Shown here in pieces: positions 17,107 to 25,775 of a stretch of 64,000 nucleotides of DNA. A program made the position numbers and the translations under genes. Below the pieces are notes generated by a model. It saw only the letters and a program-made list of their open reading frames with translations, had not been told where the DNA came from and did not search any database. Source of the stretch: JAWVFM01 sp963841455 (GTDB taxonomy: Bacteria > Actinomycetota > Thermoleophilia > Solirubrobacterales > 70-9); NCBI GenBank assembly GCA_963841455.1, contig CAWJCU010000002.1, positions 1 to 64,000 of the forward strand, written 5' to 3'. Position 1 is the first letter of the stretch. The number at the start of each line of letters is the position of its first letter.

Positions 17107-17684
17107 GGGCGCGAACGTCCCGCGGGGCCGTGGTGGCGCTCCTGTCGGCGGCCGCTCTCCTCATCGCCGCGACGGGGGCAGCTAGGGAGGCGGAAGCGCA
17201 GGCCTCCCCGGCGCCCAAGACCTCGCTGCCCGACGTGGAGGACGAGGTGATGTGCACGATCTGCGGAACGCTGCTCGAGCTCTCCGACTCCCCGCAGGCC
17301 CAGCGCGAGAAGGCCTTCATCCGCCACCTGATCGCTGAGGGGAAGACGAAGCAGCAGATCAAGGACGACCTCGTGGCTCAATACGGCGAGGCGGTGCTGG
17401 CGACCCCGCCGGCGAGCGGCTTCGACCTCAGCGCTTACTTGGTGCCGGCGCTTGCGTTGATCGCGGCCGCCGTCGCAATCGGCCTGGGGGTGTGGCGTTG
17501 GCGGCGCACAGGGCGGCGCGGCCCGCCTGGTGGCTCCGCGGGACCGCCGGCGGGCGAGGAGTCGGAGCGGCTCGACGCGGATCTGCGCGCTACGAGCTGT
17601 AGCGGAACGTCTCCTGATGCGGCTTATGCCCCCTATGTGGTGCATCAGCGACGCATCACATGGGCGGCGCCTGGAACTGACTAG
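17103..17684 (+). CDS. ccmH: CcmH-type cytochrome c biogenesis protein, 3' end frameshifted
   Basis: The protein has a signal peptide (residues 1-36), the CcmH redox motif in EVMCTICGTLLELSDSPQA with the downstream helical bundle (IRHLIAEGKTKQQIKDDLVAQYGE), and a C-terminal anchor helix (VPALALIAAAVAIGLGVW). Family members reduce apocytochrome c for haem ligation. The tail should end DL-RYEL at a TAG at 17602, but a shift of frame near 17590 makes the open frame run on for 27 unrelated residues to 17684. Either a base is wrong or the gene has an altered end. Confidence 0.85.
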   Translation: MRARTSRGAVVALLSAAALLIAATGAAREAEAQASPAPKTSLPDVEDEVMCTICGTLLELSDSPQAQREKAFIRHLIAEGKTKQQIKDDLVAQYGEAVLATPPASGFDLSAYLVPALALIAAAVAIGLGVWRWRRTGRRGPPGGSAGPPAGEESERLDADLRATSCSGTSPDAAYAPYVVHQRRITWAAPGTD

Positions 17685-18056
17685 TGCTTGCGCGCCGCGA
17701 TCGCGAGCGCGGCGATCGTCGCGGAGTGAATCGACCGTGCCGGATTAGCGGTGCCGAGCAGACCAGGCTTACGACGTGTCTGCCCGGGTGCGCGATCCCT
17801 GTCGCTCACGCCGGTCATCCGAAGCCGTTCGTTGCCGAAATGCGGAGCTGTTCAACGCCGAGGAATCGCCGGGATTCGTCAGTGCTCCCAAAGATGCTCG
17901 GATTGCCGTCGAGATGCAAGCTTGCATACCGCCGCACTCGGCGCGCTCGATCCGTACTCGGTGCCAGATCGCGATCGCGAGGATCCGTGATCGCCGGGCG
18001 AAGCTTGAGCTTGGTCGAGGCGCAGGTCGACATCGCTCGATTCGGACAGTGGGCAT
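17685..18056. other. Intergenic stretch without a recognisable gene
   Basis: About 370 bases follow ccmH in which no frame shows protein-like sequence. Base composition is slightly lower in GC than the neighbours. It precedes the decayed secreted-protein genes and may contain their eroded 3' ends. Confidence 0.5.
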
Positions 18057-18323
18057 TCACCTTGCGCTCTGACTCCCGGCAAGCGAGGGAAGCCGTGTCG
18101 CGGATTCAGACTCGACTCGTCGATCTGACGACCGCCGAGCGAGTTCGGGATCACGTCCTTCCCGCCAACGGCTTTGCGGTTCCGCAGGTCGGCGCTCTTC
18201 AGCGAGTTGTTCGCCACCTGCTTCGACTCCGATGTGGAGCGCCGCCCACGCGGTCCCGCCGAGCGCAACGAACAGCGCCAGATAGGCCACCACGGTCGCG
18301 TGGCTCGGACGTCTCGGCTTCAC
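18057..18323 (-). pseudogene. Frameshifted secreted protein of the Thermoleophilia 'ALGGTAWAA' type
   Basis: Reading from ATG 18323 gives MKPRRPSHATVVAYLALFVA and then LGGTAWAAL, a signal peptide widely seen in this bacterial class. After residue 30 the expected continuation (KQVANNSLKSADLRN, then GGKDVIPNSLGGRQIDESSL, asparagine/serine repeats) lies in a different frame, so a frameshift occurred near 18228. The family normally continues for 100 or more residues; here the frame decays after about 18070. Function unknown; secreted or surface-exposed. Confidence 0.6.
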
Positions 18324-18350
18324 CGCTTCCCTCCCTCGCTGGTCTGCTGC

Positions 18351-20232
18351 TCAGCGCGCGAGGACCGTCACGCTGCGTGCCCTCGAGCGCACTGGGGCAT
18401 GGTAAGGCCAATTCTGCTCGTGGTCGATCTTGACGCGGAACAGGTAGCGGACGTTCGACTGTGTAGAACCGGCCGAAGCGGTAGCGGAGCCTGTAGCGGC
18501 CGCGCGAATCGGTGTGGATCGCCTCCTCGACCGTGTTCCACTTCTTGGCGCTCTGGCGGACCTGGAGCTCGACGAGCTTGCCGGCGCCGGGGATCTGGGC
18601 TCCGCGATGCGCGATGCGCCCGTGGAACGAGACGCTCTTCCCTTCGGGCACGCGCTTGCGGGAGGTCCGGAAGTCGCCTTGCTCTTCACGACGATCCGCC
18701 CGGCGCCCTTGCGGCTGCCGATGAATTGGGCGTTGCCCGCGTACGACGCCGAGACGACGCGAGTCGGGCCGGCAGCGAGCCTCGCGTGCCAGCGACCCTT
18801 GCCGATCAGTCACGCCAGACAGCACGCGCTGCGGCACGATCGCACCCGGGGCGTAGCGCTGGGTCACTGTGACCCGTTGATGCGCGAGCGGCCTTCCTGT
18901 TGCGTTCACGAGTCGGCCGCTGACGCTAGCGTGAGCCCCATAGGGCAAGCGAACCTTCGATCCGCCTCCCGGATGGAGGTGCGCGGCGATGTGGGTCCCG
19001 GTCTTGAGCGGGAAGGTCAGGACCATCGGGGTTCCGTCCTGGCGCGTCGTCGACGACTGCGCGTTACCCGCGTTGTCCGTCGCGGTCGCCATGAACTCGT
19101 AGCGACCCGGCGGGTAGCTCGTCGGAGTCGACGCGCGTTTGGAGCTCGCTCCTTGGAGGCTCGTCGTCAGCTGCTGCCAGTCGCCGGCTCCCGCGGGACG
19201 CAGGGCGATGGAGCCGGATGCGAGGCCTGACGTCGCATCCGTGACCGGCGCGCTGATCAGCTCGGGGTCCTTAGTGGCTGCCGTGTCTCTCAAAGGCGAG
19301 GGATGGTGGCGTGTTGTCGACGCTGACCGTCTCGTTCGGCACGTCTGGTTTGTCGCGAAGTCGAGCGGCGCAGATGGCAAGCGCGTTCTGGCCATCGATG
19401 AAACGGGCGCCACTCGTGTCGAGGCGAGACGCTGTCACCGGATGAGGGCGTGCGGTATCGCAGACAGCCATGACCGCTGCGAAGGCCGAGCCGGCGATCC
19501 AGATCGGCATCGCACCAGCGACGTTACCACGATCGCGCCGTTGATTGACCGTAGGCCGATGCGCCGCAAGCCCGGAGCCACTGTCGCACCGCCGGCATGT
19601 CAACGACTGCCGACCCGCGGAGCCACCCGCCGCCGAGAGCAGCGTGCCATCCGACATCCGACCAACGTCGGATCCGTGTTATCCACGAGCTTGATGGTGA
19701 GGTTCCTCAACCAGGTCTTCGCCACGTCCGAAGGGCCACATTGATTGATCTCGCAGCCCAGGCTCGCAATCAGGCGCGCCTGCGGCGCGCCGGACCAGTG
19801 ATAGGTCACCCAGTGGGCGTCGGCGCTCGACCCGTGGGCGAACGTGACGGTGGGGTGTCCGCTGGCGTCTCCCATCGTCAGCCGAGCATGTGAGCCACCG
19901 TCGTTGCGAAGCTTGCCCTCGATGTCGACGCCGACGATCGCCGTGTTCGGCGGGGCCTGCCAGTACCAGTAGCCGGATCGGAACTGGTTCACGGGCTGCT
20001 GACCCGTGCGATTCACCTGCATGGCGTATTCGTGGCCGGCGTCCGCGCAGTATGCGGTGACGTCGTAGCCGGCGTCCGTGTTCTCGGCTGCGTCGTGCGA
20101 GCGGTTGTACGGGCTGCATTCGAGAACCGAATACCGACCGCCCGCGCCGAGTGCGGGGACCGCGGCACAGAGTGACCCCAATGTTGCGACGAGTAAGGCC
20201 GTCGCGAGCTTGCGGTTGATGCTCGGGTTCAT
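18351..20232 (-). pseudogene. Secreted Ig-like/carboxypeptidase-regulatory-like protein, multiply frameshifted
   Basis: The start ATG 20232 has an AAGGAG site and opens a signal peptide (LATALLVATLGSLCAAVPALG) and a beta-rich domain, then reading frame switches near 19660, 19580, 19270, 18790, 18675 and 18460. Joining the best frames gives a roughly 620-aa secreted protein with repeated extracellular modules (SVDNTPPSLAFERHG, AYGAHASVSGRLVNATGRPL, GKLVELQVRQSAKKWNTVEE) ending VRSRARSVTVLAR at 18351. It follows the sigma-factor gene by 14 bp, so the two were an operon. Either a decaying gene or a badly sequenced one. Confidence 0.65.
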
Positions 20233-20246
20233 CTTGCTCCTTTTGT

Positions 20247-21647
20247 TCACGGTCCGAATTCCTGCTGGGTCGCGCTGCCGCCCGTAGAAGCGGCCCCACC
20301 GCTGCTTGAGCCGGCGGCCGGCGGTGTCGCCGCTGGGACGCCGAACTGCTGCTGGACGGGCGGAGTCGTCGGCGCCAGCGGTGTCGTGCGCTCAGGCGCA
20401 ACCGAAGCCGTCGCCCGATCGGCTGCAGGCTCTGGGCTGTTGCGCGGCGTCGGAGACGCGGGCGGCTCCGCTTGAGCTGAGGCCGCGAACGCCGCGCCGC
20501 CGGTTGGCCGGTCGCGCGTTGGCGGAGTCTCCGCTCGGGTCATCGCGGGTCTCGGCTTCTGCGCCGCCGCAACCTCTTTGGTCCCGGTGTCGAGCTCAGG
20601 CACGGCGAGGCTCGGCAGCACACCGGTCGCCGCGCAGGTCGTGGCGACGGCACCGCCAGCCAGGCAGGCCATGACCAGCTTGCCTCCTCCGACACCGGCG
20701 AGCTTCGCCAACATGCCGGCGCCTGCCGCACCGCCACCCCGGGCGGCGCCACTGGCGGTGAGCGGCGCGCCGTCCGTGATAGCGAGCGGACCAGACATTG
20801 CTTCGCGAACTCGATCGCCAAGGGCGATGACGCGATCGTGGATCGAGTCGCCGTGCGCGACTCCTTCGAGTGCCGCCGGCATCGTCAAGGCACCGCTGAG
20901 ATCGTGGAGGTGGCCGGTCAATCGTCCGACGAGCTCTGAGCATTCGCGGCACCGGGCCAGGTGGTGACGAGCTGCGCGGCTTTGCTCCTCGGTGGCAAGT
21001 CCTGCGGCGAACGCCTTCATCAGCGACTCGCGCTCGGCACACCAGTCGCCGCGCTCCACCAGCCGAAGCTTCTCGGTCAACTCATCGACGCCGCGGGTGA
21101 TCTCCTTGCGGTAGGAGCGTGGCGTGAGGCCGCCGACGAGGGCGCAGATCTGGCGTGGCTCGAGTCCGCACCCGTAGCGCAGCAACATGACCGCTCGGCG
21201 CCTCACCGGCAACGAGGCCAGGAGGTCGCGCGCCAGCTGCCGTTCGTCCGCGCTGGCCGCACGATCTTCGGGGGCTGGGGCCAGATCAGGGATTTCGCCC
21301 ACAGCCTCGAGGGGCGCCGTGGGTCGACGCCCGCGCCGGCGCAACTCCTTGCTGGCGTGATTCGCGACGGCGGTGAAGACGTACTTCCGAATCTCCTCAT
21401 CCGACAAGGCGGCCTGTCGGTGCTCGAGCGACCGAAGGGTGCCGAGCCACGCATTGCCATAGATGTCCTCGACCTCGTCGTCGCCGAAGGCGCGCCCAAA
21501 AGCACGCCGCACCATTCGCATCGATGGTGAGCGGAACTCCTGGTAGAGGCGACCCGACCGTTCCTTCCAGGATCGACTGGTGGTCGACCGATCTTCGGCC
21601 TCCACGCCATCCGACGCTGGCTCCACAACCCCGATTCGACTAGCCAT
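20247..21647 (-). CDS. ECF-like sigma factor fused to a zinc-finger and membrane/low-complexity region
   Basis: A 466-aa protein. Residues 15-210 carry a sigma-70 region 2 (AFGDDEVEDIYGNAWLGT) and region 4 (SLPVRRRAVMLLRYGCGLEP). Residues about 215-255 hold an anti-sigma-type HHLARCREC zinc motif, and near residue 345 lies a hydrophobic segment (LVMACLAGGAVATTCAATGV). The last 120 residues are Pro/Ala/Thr-rich. It therefore looks like sigma and anti-sigma parts in one chain, possibly membrane-tethered with its tail outside. Start ATG 21647 has GAGGTCGGTAGAGGG upstream. It probably controls the secreted-protein gene 14 bp downstream. Confidence 0.8.
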   Translation of the reverse strand: MASRIGVVEPASDGVEAEDRSTTSRSWKERSGRLYQEFRSPSMRMVRRAFGRAFGDDEVEDIYGNAWLGTLRSLEHRQAALSDEEIRKYVFTAVANHASKELRRRGRRPTAPLEAVGEIPDLAPAPEDRAASADERQLARDLLASLPVRRRAVMLLRYGCGLEPRQICALVGGLTPRSYRKEITRGVDELTEKLRLVERGDWCAERESLMKAFAAGLATEEQSRAARHHLARCRECSELVGRLTGHLHDLSGALTMPAALEGVAHGDSIHDRVIALGDRVREAMSGPLAITDGAPLTASGAARGGGAAGAGMLAKLAGVGGGKLVMACLAGGAVATTCAATGVLPSLAVPELDTGTKEVAAAQKPRPAMTRAETPPTRDRPTGGAAFAASAQAEPPASPTPRNSPEPAADRATASVAPERTTPLAPTTPPVQQQFGVPAATPPAAGSSSGGAASTGGSATQQEFGP

Positions 21648-21779
21648 CCCTCTACCGACCTCAAACCCCAAGTGGCCGGAGTCCGCCCCCCCACTCGAGG
21701 CGGGAGAGCTACGCGATCGTACGCGGGCATACGGAGCGGGCGTCAACAAAGCTCGCAAATAGCGAAATCTCGAAAACAA

Positions 21780-21806
21780 GCAAAGCCCGCAATTTGCGGG
21801 CTTTGC
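21780..21806 (-). terminator. Rho-independent terminator of the H1-like gene
   Basis: An 11-bp perfect stem (GCAAAGCCCGC at 21780-21790, complement at 21796-21806) with a 5-nt loop, followed on the minus strand by GCTTGTTTT. It lies 70 bp past the stop of the H1-like gene and just before the sigma-factor gene, so it separates these two units. Confidence 0.8.
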
Positions 21807-21877
21807 CACCTTTAATCAGGCTGTGGCCTTCAGGCCCGTCCAGAGCGGTGCGGGCCAGGACAGTCCCGTGTCGGCCG

Positions 21878-22180
21878 CTACGCGGTGGCCTTCGCCCGCG
21901 TTTTGGCCGCCTTCTTCGCGGCCTCGCTGCGCTTGCGCGCCTTCAGCTTGCGCGTCTGGGCGGCCTTCTTCGCCGCCGCCTTGCGCTTCTGAGGGCCGCC
22001 CTGGATCCGGTCCTGGATCTCGTACGCGGCGCCCTGAAGGTCCGTGATCGCCTTGCGCGCCGGCTTCGGCGCCTTCTTCGGGCTGTTCTTGATCGCCTCG
22101 GCGACCTTCTTGGCGCGGCTCTTCCTCACGCCGAGGTCGCGCATGCGCTTGAACAGGTCGGTGTCGATCTTCGTGGCCAT
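21878..22180 (-). CDS. Histone H1-like lysine/alanine-rich DNA-binding protein
   Basis: A 100-aa basic protein: residues 1-55 form an ordered helical part (DTDLFKRMRDLGVRKSRAKK, then AITDLQGAAYEIQDRIQGG), and residues 60-100 are AAKKAA-type repeats like the tails of eukaryotic H1 and of actinobacterial HU/Lsr2-associated proteins. It most likely binds DNA non-specifically and compacts the nucleoid. The ribosome site AAGGAGACAAGAC before ATG 22180 is strong and a clear terminator follows, so it is a monocistronic, probably well expressed gene. Confidence 0.75.
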   Translation of the reverse strand: MATKIDTDLFKRMRDLGVRKSRAKKVAEAIKNSPKKAPKPARKAITDLQGAAYEIQDRIQGGPQKRKAAAKKAAQTRKLKARKRSEAAKKAAKTRAKATA

Positions 22181-22300
22181 GTCTTGTCTCCTTCTCGTTT
22201 CGTAGGCCCTACCCGGGGAGGTGATGAAGAAACGCTGACAAGCGGCGCCCGCAACGCCCGCGAGCGCTCCCCGCCCGGCAAGCCGTATCCCGTCCAGGAC

Positions 22301-22519
22301 ATGCCGCACGTGTGGGAGCACGCGCTGTGTGGCACCTGGCGGCGCTCGAGATCGACGGTGGCCCTACCGCTTCGACGGCCCGGGCTACGTCGCGCGCGCC
22401 TGTGCCCCCGGTGCCGCACCCCGGTCGGCCTGCTGAATCAGGTTTGGGAATTCGAGCCGGTCATGGCCGGCTTCAGTGCCCAAACTACGTCCGGGCAGGG
22501 ACCTCAGCCGCCGAGGTAG
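22301..22519 (+). pseudogene. Fragmented small zinc-ribbon-like protein
   Basis: From ATG 22301 the frame reads MPHVWEHALCGTW; sensible continuation (ALEIDGG, then PYRFDGPGYVARA, then CPRCRTPVGLLNQVWEFEPV) is spread over three frames within 200 bp, ending at 22519. The combined product would have a Cys pair per half, like a small zinc ribbon. It is convergent with and overlaps the 3' end of the LysM-peptidase gene. The remaining 22181-22300 bases hold nothing else recognisable. Weakly supported. Confidence 0.3.
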
Positions 22520-23370
22520 TCCACGTGCCACCACTCCGTGGGGCCGTAGATCTTGCCCCAGCCGAACTGGCCGCCGATCGAGTCGACGATCGTTCGCATC
22601 TCGGGGCTTGCGAGGTCGACCGAGTTGCCGTACTCGTGCGGTGAGGTGCCGGGCGGGTTCGCCGGCGCGCCCTGGCCCGAGAGGTACAGGTTGTAGAGGT
22701 ACTGCTGCTGGGCGTAGGTGCGATAGGCGGAGAGCGGACCGTTCGGGTAGATGTCGACGCCGTAGGTCGCGATGGAGTCCTGGCGCATCGCGTCCCACTG
22801 CGCGGCCGCCGACGCGTTCAGGTAGTCGGTGCCACAGGGGCAGTAGATCGGCGCGAGGCCGGAGGCCGGAACGCTGGAGCTCGTCGCCGTCGAGGTAGTG
22901 GCGGTCGTCGACGCTGTCGCCGCCGGGATCGCGAGCGTCTGGCCCGAGTAGATGATGGAGTCGAGCGAGAGGCCGTTGGCTGCGGCGAGGGAGTAGGCCG
23001 AGACGCCGTTCGCCGCGGCGATCGACGAGAGCGTTTCGCCGGTGACGACGGCGTGGCCCGTGGAGGTGCTCGCCGTCGCGGTGGACGCCGTGGTCGTCGG
23101 AGTCGTCGTCGTCGACGTCGTGCTCACGCCGGCCTCGCTCGGCACGGGTATGTAGACGGTCTGGCCCGCGGCGAGATAGGAGTACGCCGAGACGCCGTTC
23201 CACGACGCGAGCTGGTCGGCCGTGAGGCCGTTCGAGGCCGCGAGGCTCGAGAGGGCCTCGCCGTATGGAACTGTGTATGCGGTGGCGGCGGACGCCGGGG
23301 GTGCGGCAAGCGCGAGCGCTGCGACGACCCCCAGGAGCGTCCCTACCGCAGCGCGCCTAAGCGTGCGCAC
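22504..23370 (-). CDS. Secreted double-LysM D-Ala-D-Ala carboxypeptidase-like protein (peptidase M15)
   Basis: A 288-aa exported protein: signal peptide (1-28), LysM one (30-76, YTVPYGEALSSLAASNGLTA), Thr/Ser-rich linker, LysM two (107-150), second linker, and an M15/VanY-like domain (about 175-288) with SPHEYGNSVDL and EWWHVDYL, the two zinc-ligand motifs. It should bind peptidoglycan through LysM and trim peptide stems. The upstream leader contains stems at 23411-23464. It stands alone on the minus strand. Confidence 0.88.
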   Translation of the reverse strand: MRTLRRAAVGTLLGVVAALALAAPPASAATAYTVPYGEALSSLAASNGLTADQLASWNGVSAYSYLAAGQTVYIPVPSEAGVSTTSTTTTPTTTASTATASTSTGHAVVTGETLSSIAAANGVSAYSLAAANGLSLDSIIYSGQTLAIPAATASTTATTSTATSSSVPASGLAPIYCPCGTDYLNASAAAQWDAMRQDSIATYGVDIYPNGPLSAYRTYAQQQYLYNLYLSGQGAPANPPGTSPHEYGNSVDLASPEMRTIVDSIGGQFGWGKIYGPTEWWHVDYLGG

Positions 23371-23407
23371 GGTGCTCCTTTCGGTGTCTGCGGCGGGCTT
23401 CGCGCCC

Positions 23408-23464
23408 CCAGCCCGCAGCCCTTGCGGGCGCGCGCACTTATGTCTCCTGAAATCTCGCTTTCAG
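23408..23464 (-). promoter_or_regulatory. Hairpins in the leader of the LysM-M15 gene
   Basis: CTGAAA (23447-23452) and TTTCAG (23459-23464) form an inverted repeat, and CCCGC/GCGGG stems follow at about 23411-23427. Actinobacterial cell-wall hydrolase genes are often preceded by a c-di-AMP riboswitch; I cannot confirm that fold here. Confidence 0.3.
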
Positions 23465-23495
23465 GCGGGGCGCGGCGCGAGCACGGCTTCTTGGC

Positions 23496-23888
23496 TCAGG
23501 AGCCGCCGGTCATGCGGAGGAGGCGCTCGTCCGGATCGGCGTACTCGCGGAACCTGATGATCTTCCCGCGCCCGAGGGTGAAGACGTGGGCGAACTTGTA
23601 GCCGGCGGGATCTCCGCCGGAGAGCGTGCCCTTTCCGCTGCCAATGGCGACCACCTCGTCGCCCGCGTCAAGGATTTGGTCGATGTCGATCTCGAGCTCC
23701 TCCCAGTAGGCGCCGATCGCCTCGAAGAAGGTCCCGACGCCGGCCGGGCCGGTGAACGACCCCCCCTGAGGAAGGCAGTCGGGAGAGTCCCACTCGACGG
23801 CATCGTCGACCGCCGCGACCACCGCGGGCACGTCGCCTCGGTCAAAGTTCTCGTAGGCGCCTGTGACGGCGTCAACGTTGCTTGACAT
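23496..23888 (-). CDS. SnoaL-like / NTF2-fold protein
   Basis: A 130-aa soluble protein beginning MSSNVDAVTGAYENFDRGDV, with the pattern of SnoaL-like domains (VPAVVAAVDDAVEWDSPD, FTGPAGVGTFFEAIGAYWEE, GKIIRFREYADPDERLL). These small alpha+beta cones are used as hydrolases, isomerases or cyclases or as binding proteins; nothing fixes the substrate. The start ATG 23888 has GGAGGATCGAG in front. It is unlinked to its neighbours in function. Confidence 0.8.
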   Translation of the reverse strand: MSSNVDAVTGAYENFDRGDVPAVVAAVDDAVEWDSPDCLPQGGSFTGPAGVGTFFEAIGAYWEELEIDIDQILDAGDEVVAIGSGKGTLSGGDPAGYKFAHVFTLGRGKIIRFREYADPDERLLRMTGGS

Positions 23889-23967
23889 CTCGATCCTCCT
23901 GATCCGCTGGGCGAGGGTCCACCCTACCGCGACTTCGTGCCCCGCCGATCGCGGTCTCGGCGGCCAG

Positions 23968-24237
23968 CTAGGGCTCGGAGAGAAGCTCGTCGGCCTCGCT
24001 CCAGCGCCCGGGCTCGACCCGCAGGGCGATGTCGCCGCGGCCGAACTCGTCGAGCGGCCAGTCGGCGGTGAGGGCCGCCTCGACGCCACGCTCGGTGAGG
24101 TGCGTGTGCCATGCGCGCGCCGCGGGGAGCTCCTCGAAGTCGCGGACCACGGGCCAGTCGTCGAAGCGGGGGTCGCCGACGTGGAGCTCGTCGGGGCGCG
24201 CGGTGCGGCGGCGAGATAGACGATCCCGCCAGCCCAT
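23968..24237 (-). CDS. Small conserved protein, DUF2007-like
   Basis: An 89-aa acidic protein with PDELHVGDPRFDDWPVVRDF, then ARAWHTHLTERGVEAALTAD and a final ALRVEPGRWSEADELLSE. The strand-helix-strand pattern ending in 'V...W..A..LL' resembles the DUF2007 (putative signal-transducing) fold. It starts 3 bases after the TldE stop and is co-directional with it, so it is the last gene of that unit. Family assignment tentative. Confidence 0.6.
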   Translation of the reverse strand: MGWRDRLSRRRTARPDELHVGDPRFDDWPVVRDFEELPAARAWHTHLTERGVEAALTADWPLDEFGRGDIALRVEPGRWSEADELLSEP

Positions 24238-24240
24238 CGG

Positions 24241-25596
24241 CTAGGCGCCGCCGATCGCCATCTCGGCGATCAGGACCGGCGGCGTCTTCACCGAGCCGCC
24301 GAAGGGCACCCAGCGCGCGGCCGCGCCGGTGGCGCGCACGGCCTTCAGCATCGAGGCGAGGTCGGAGGCGATGGTGAACTCGTCGGCCGCGTCGGTGAGC
24401 TCACCGCCGGAGATGAGGCGGCCGGTGGCGCCGACCGAGAACGTGCCCGACACCGGGTTGACGCCGGAGTGAAGGCCCGCGACGTCGGTGACGTAGACGC
24501 CCTCGCCGGCCTCGCGTAGGAGCTCCTCGAAGCTTGCGTAGCCGGGCTCGACGATGAGGTTCGAGGTCGAGACGGAAGGGGGTGAGCGGTAGCCCGAGCG
24601 CGAGGCGCTGGCCGTCGAGCGGGCCCCGCCACCCTCCCGGCGCGCGGTGTAGGAATCGTGGAGGTAGGCGGCGAGCATGCCGGCCTCGATCAGGGCCGTG
24701 CGCCGGCGCGGGGCGCCCTCCCCGTCGATCGGCGTGGTCGCAAGGCCTTCCGGGTCGGTGGCGTCATCGGCGAGGGTGAGGTCGGCCGAGCCGATCTCCT
24801 CCCCGAGGCGCCCGGCAAACGGAGAGCGCCCGCGCTGGGTGGCGTCGGCGCACAGGACGCCGCCGATGAAGCCGAAGACGCTCGCGGCCACGGTCTCGTC
24901 GAGGACCACGGGGCAGCTTCGCGAGGCGGGCTTCGTCGCGCCGAGGAGGGAGGCGGCGCGATCGGCCGCCTCGCGGCCGATCGCCTCGGCGTCGAGGTCA
25001 CGGGGGCCGCGGCCCATGCCGAAGCCGAGGCCGGTCTGGCGATCGCCGCCGCCGGCGGCGATCGCCTGGAGGTAGGCATAGGCGGAGGTGGCCTCGAACG
25101 CGCCCGCGAGCCCGGTGGAGCTGGCCAGGGCGACGCGCGCCTCCTCGTCGACGTAGACCGTGGTCTCGATCGCCTCGATGCGCTCGTCGGCCTCGCGCGC
25201 GATCGCCTCGACGGCCTTCGCGAGCTCGACCTTGCGCTCAGTGGTCCACTCGCCCACCGACGGATCGGCGAGCCCCTCGATCTCGGGCGCGGCGCCATCG
25301 GCCTCCGGCGGGGCGGCGAATTCATCTGGATCGGCGATGCGGGCCGCCTCGGCCGAGTCGGCGCCGAGCCTGCGAAGCCCCTCGCCGGAGACGTCGGTGG
25401 TGTAGGCGTAGCCGACGCGGCCGCCGATCCACGAGCGCACCCCCACCCCGCGCTCGCCGGCCTCGGTGAGGCTCTCGACCTCGCCGCCGAAGACCCTCAC
25501 CTCGCGCTTGGTCGAGTCCTCGGCATAGGCCTCGGCCGCCTCCGCGCCGGCGCCTACAGCGGCCTCGACGGCGCGACCTGCCACGTCCTCAAGCAT
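24241..25596 (-). CDS. TldE/PmbA-type subunit of the TldD/E protease
   Basis: A 451-aa protein with the PmbA/TldE layout: N-terminal RNase-P-like fold (AYAEDSTKREVRVFGGEVES), central domain, and the C-terminal SGVNPVSGTFSVGATGRLI block typical of the family. It lacks the HEXXXH metal site, so it is the non-catalytic partner of TldD (28544-29941). Together they degrade unstructured peptides and mature small peptide products in other bacteria. The start ATG 25596 was chosen because it opens the first helix. The two subunit genes are separated here by two unrelated genes on the other strand. Confidence 0.88.
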   Translation of the reverse strand: MLEDVAGRAVEAAVGAGAEAAEAYAEDSTKREVRVFGGEVESLTEAGERGVGVRSWIGGRVGYAYTTDVSGEGLRRLGADSAEAARIADPDEFAAPPEADGAAPEIEGLADPSVGEWTTERKVELAKAVEAIAREADERIEAIETTVYVDEEARVALASSTGLAGAFEATSAYAYLQAIAAGGGDRQTGLGFGMGRGPRDLDAEAIGREAADRAASLLGATKPASRSCPVVLDETVAASVFGFIGGVLCADATQRGRSPFAGRLGEEIGSADLTLADDATDPEGLATTPIDGEGAPRRRTALIEAGMLAAYLHDSYTARREGGGARSTASASRSGYRSPPSVSTSNLIVEPGYASFEELLREAGEGVYVTDVAGLHSGVNPVSGTFSVGATGRLISGGELTDAADEFTIASDLASMLKAVRATGAAARWVPFGGSVKTPPVLIAEMAIGGA

Positions 25597-25628
25597 CGCG
25601 GGCAGAATAGTCCCGTCGGTCGCGTCCG

Positions 25629-25642
25629 CAGGGTGTACCCTG
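25629..25642. promoter_or_regulatory. Perfect CAGGGT-gt-ACCCTG palindrome
   Basis: A 14-bp palindrome in the 180-bp divergent gap between the TldE gene and the GAF/GGDEF-like gene. Position and symmetry suit a dimeric repressor operator; no regulator can be named. Confidence 0.35.
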
Positions 25643-25775
25643 GACTGGCTCTCCGGGAGACGACTGCGGAAGCATCGGGCTGACGCGAACGCCGACCGCC
25701 GGGCGAATAAGCCATAGGCGCCGACGGACGGCAGCACTCGCTGACGCACGTCGGACCGGACGGAGGACGAAAAAT

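Noticed and set aside
17684..18433. Plus-strand frames in the gap after ccmH
   Set aside because: They read as random Arg/Ser/Pro sequence and overlap the minus-strand secreted-protein remnant, which has a recognisable signal peptide.
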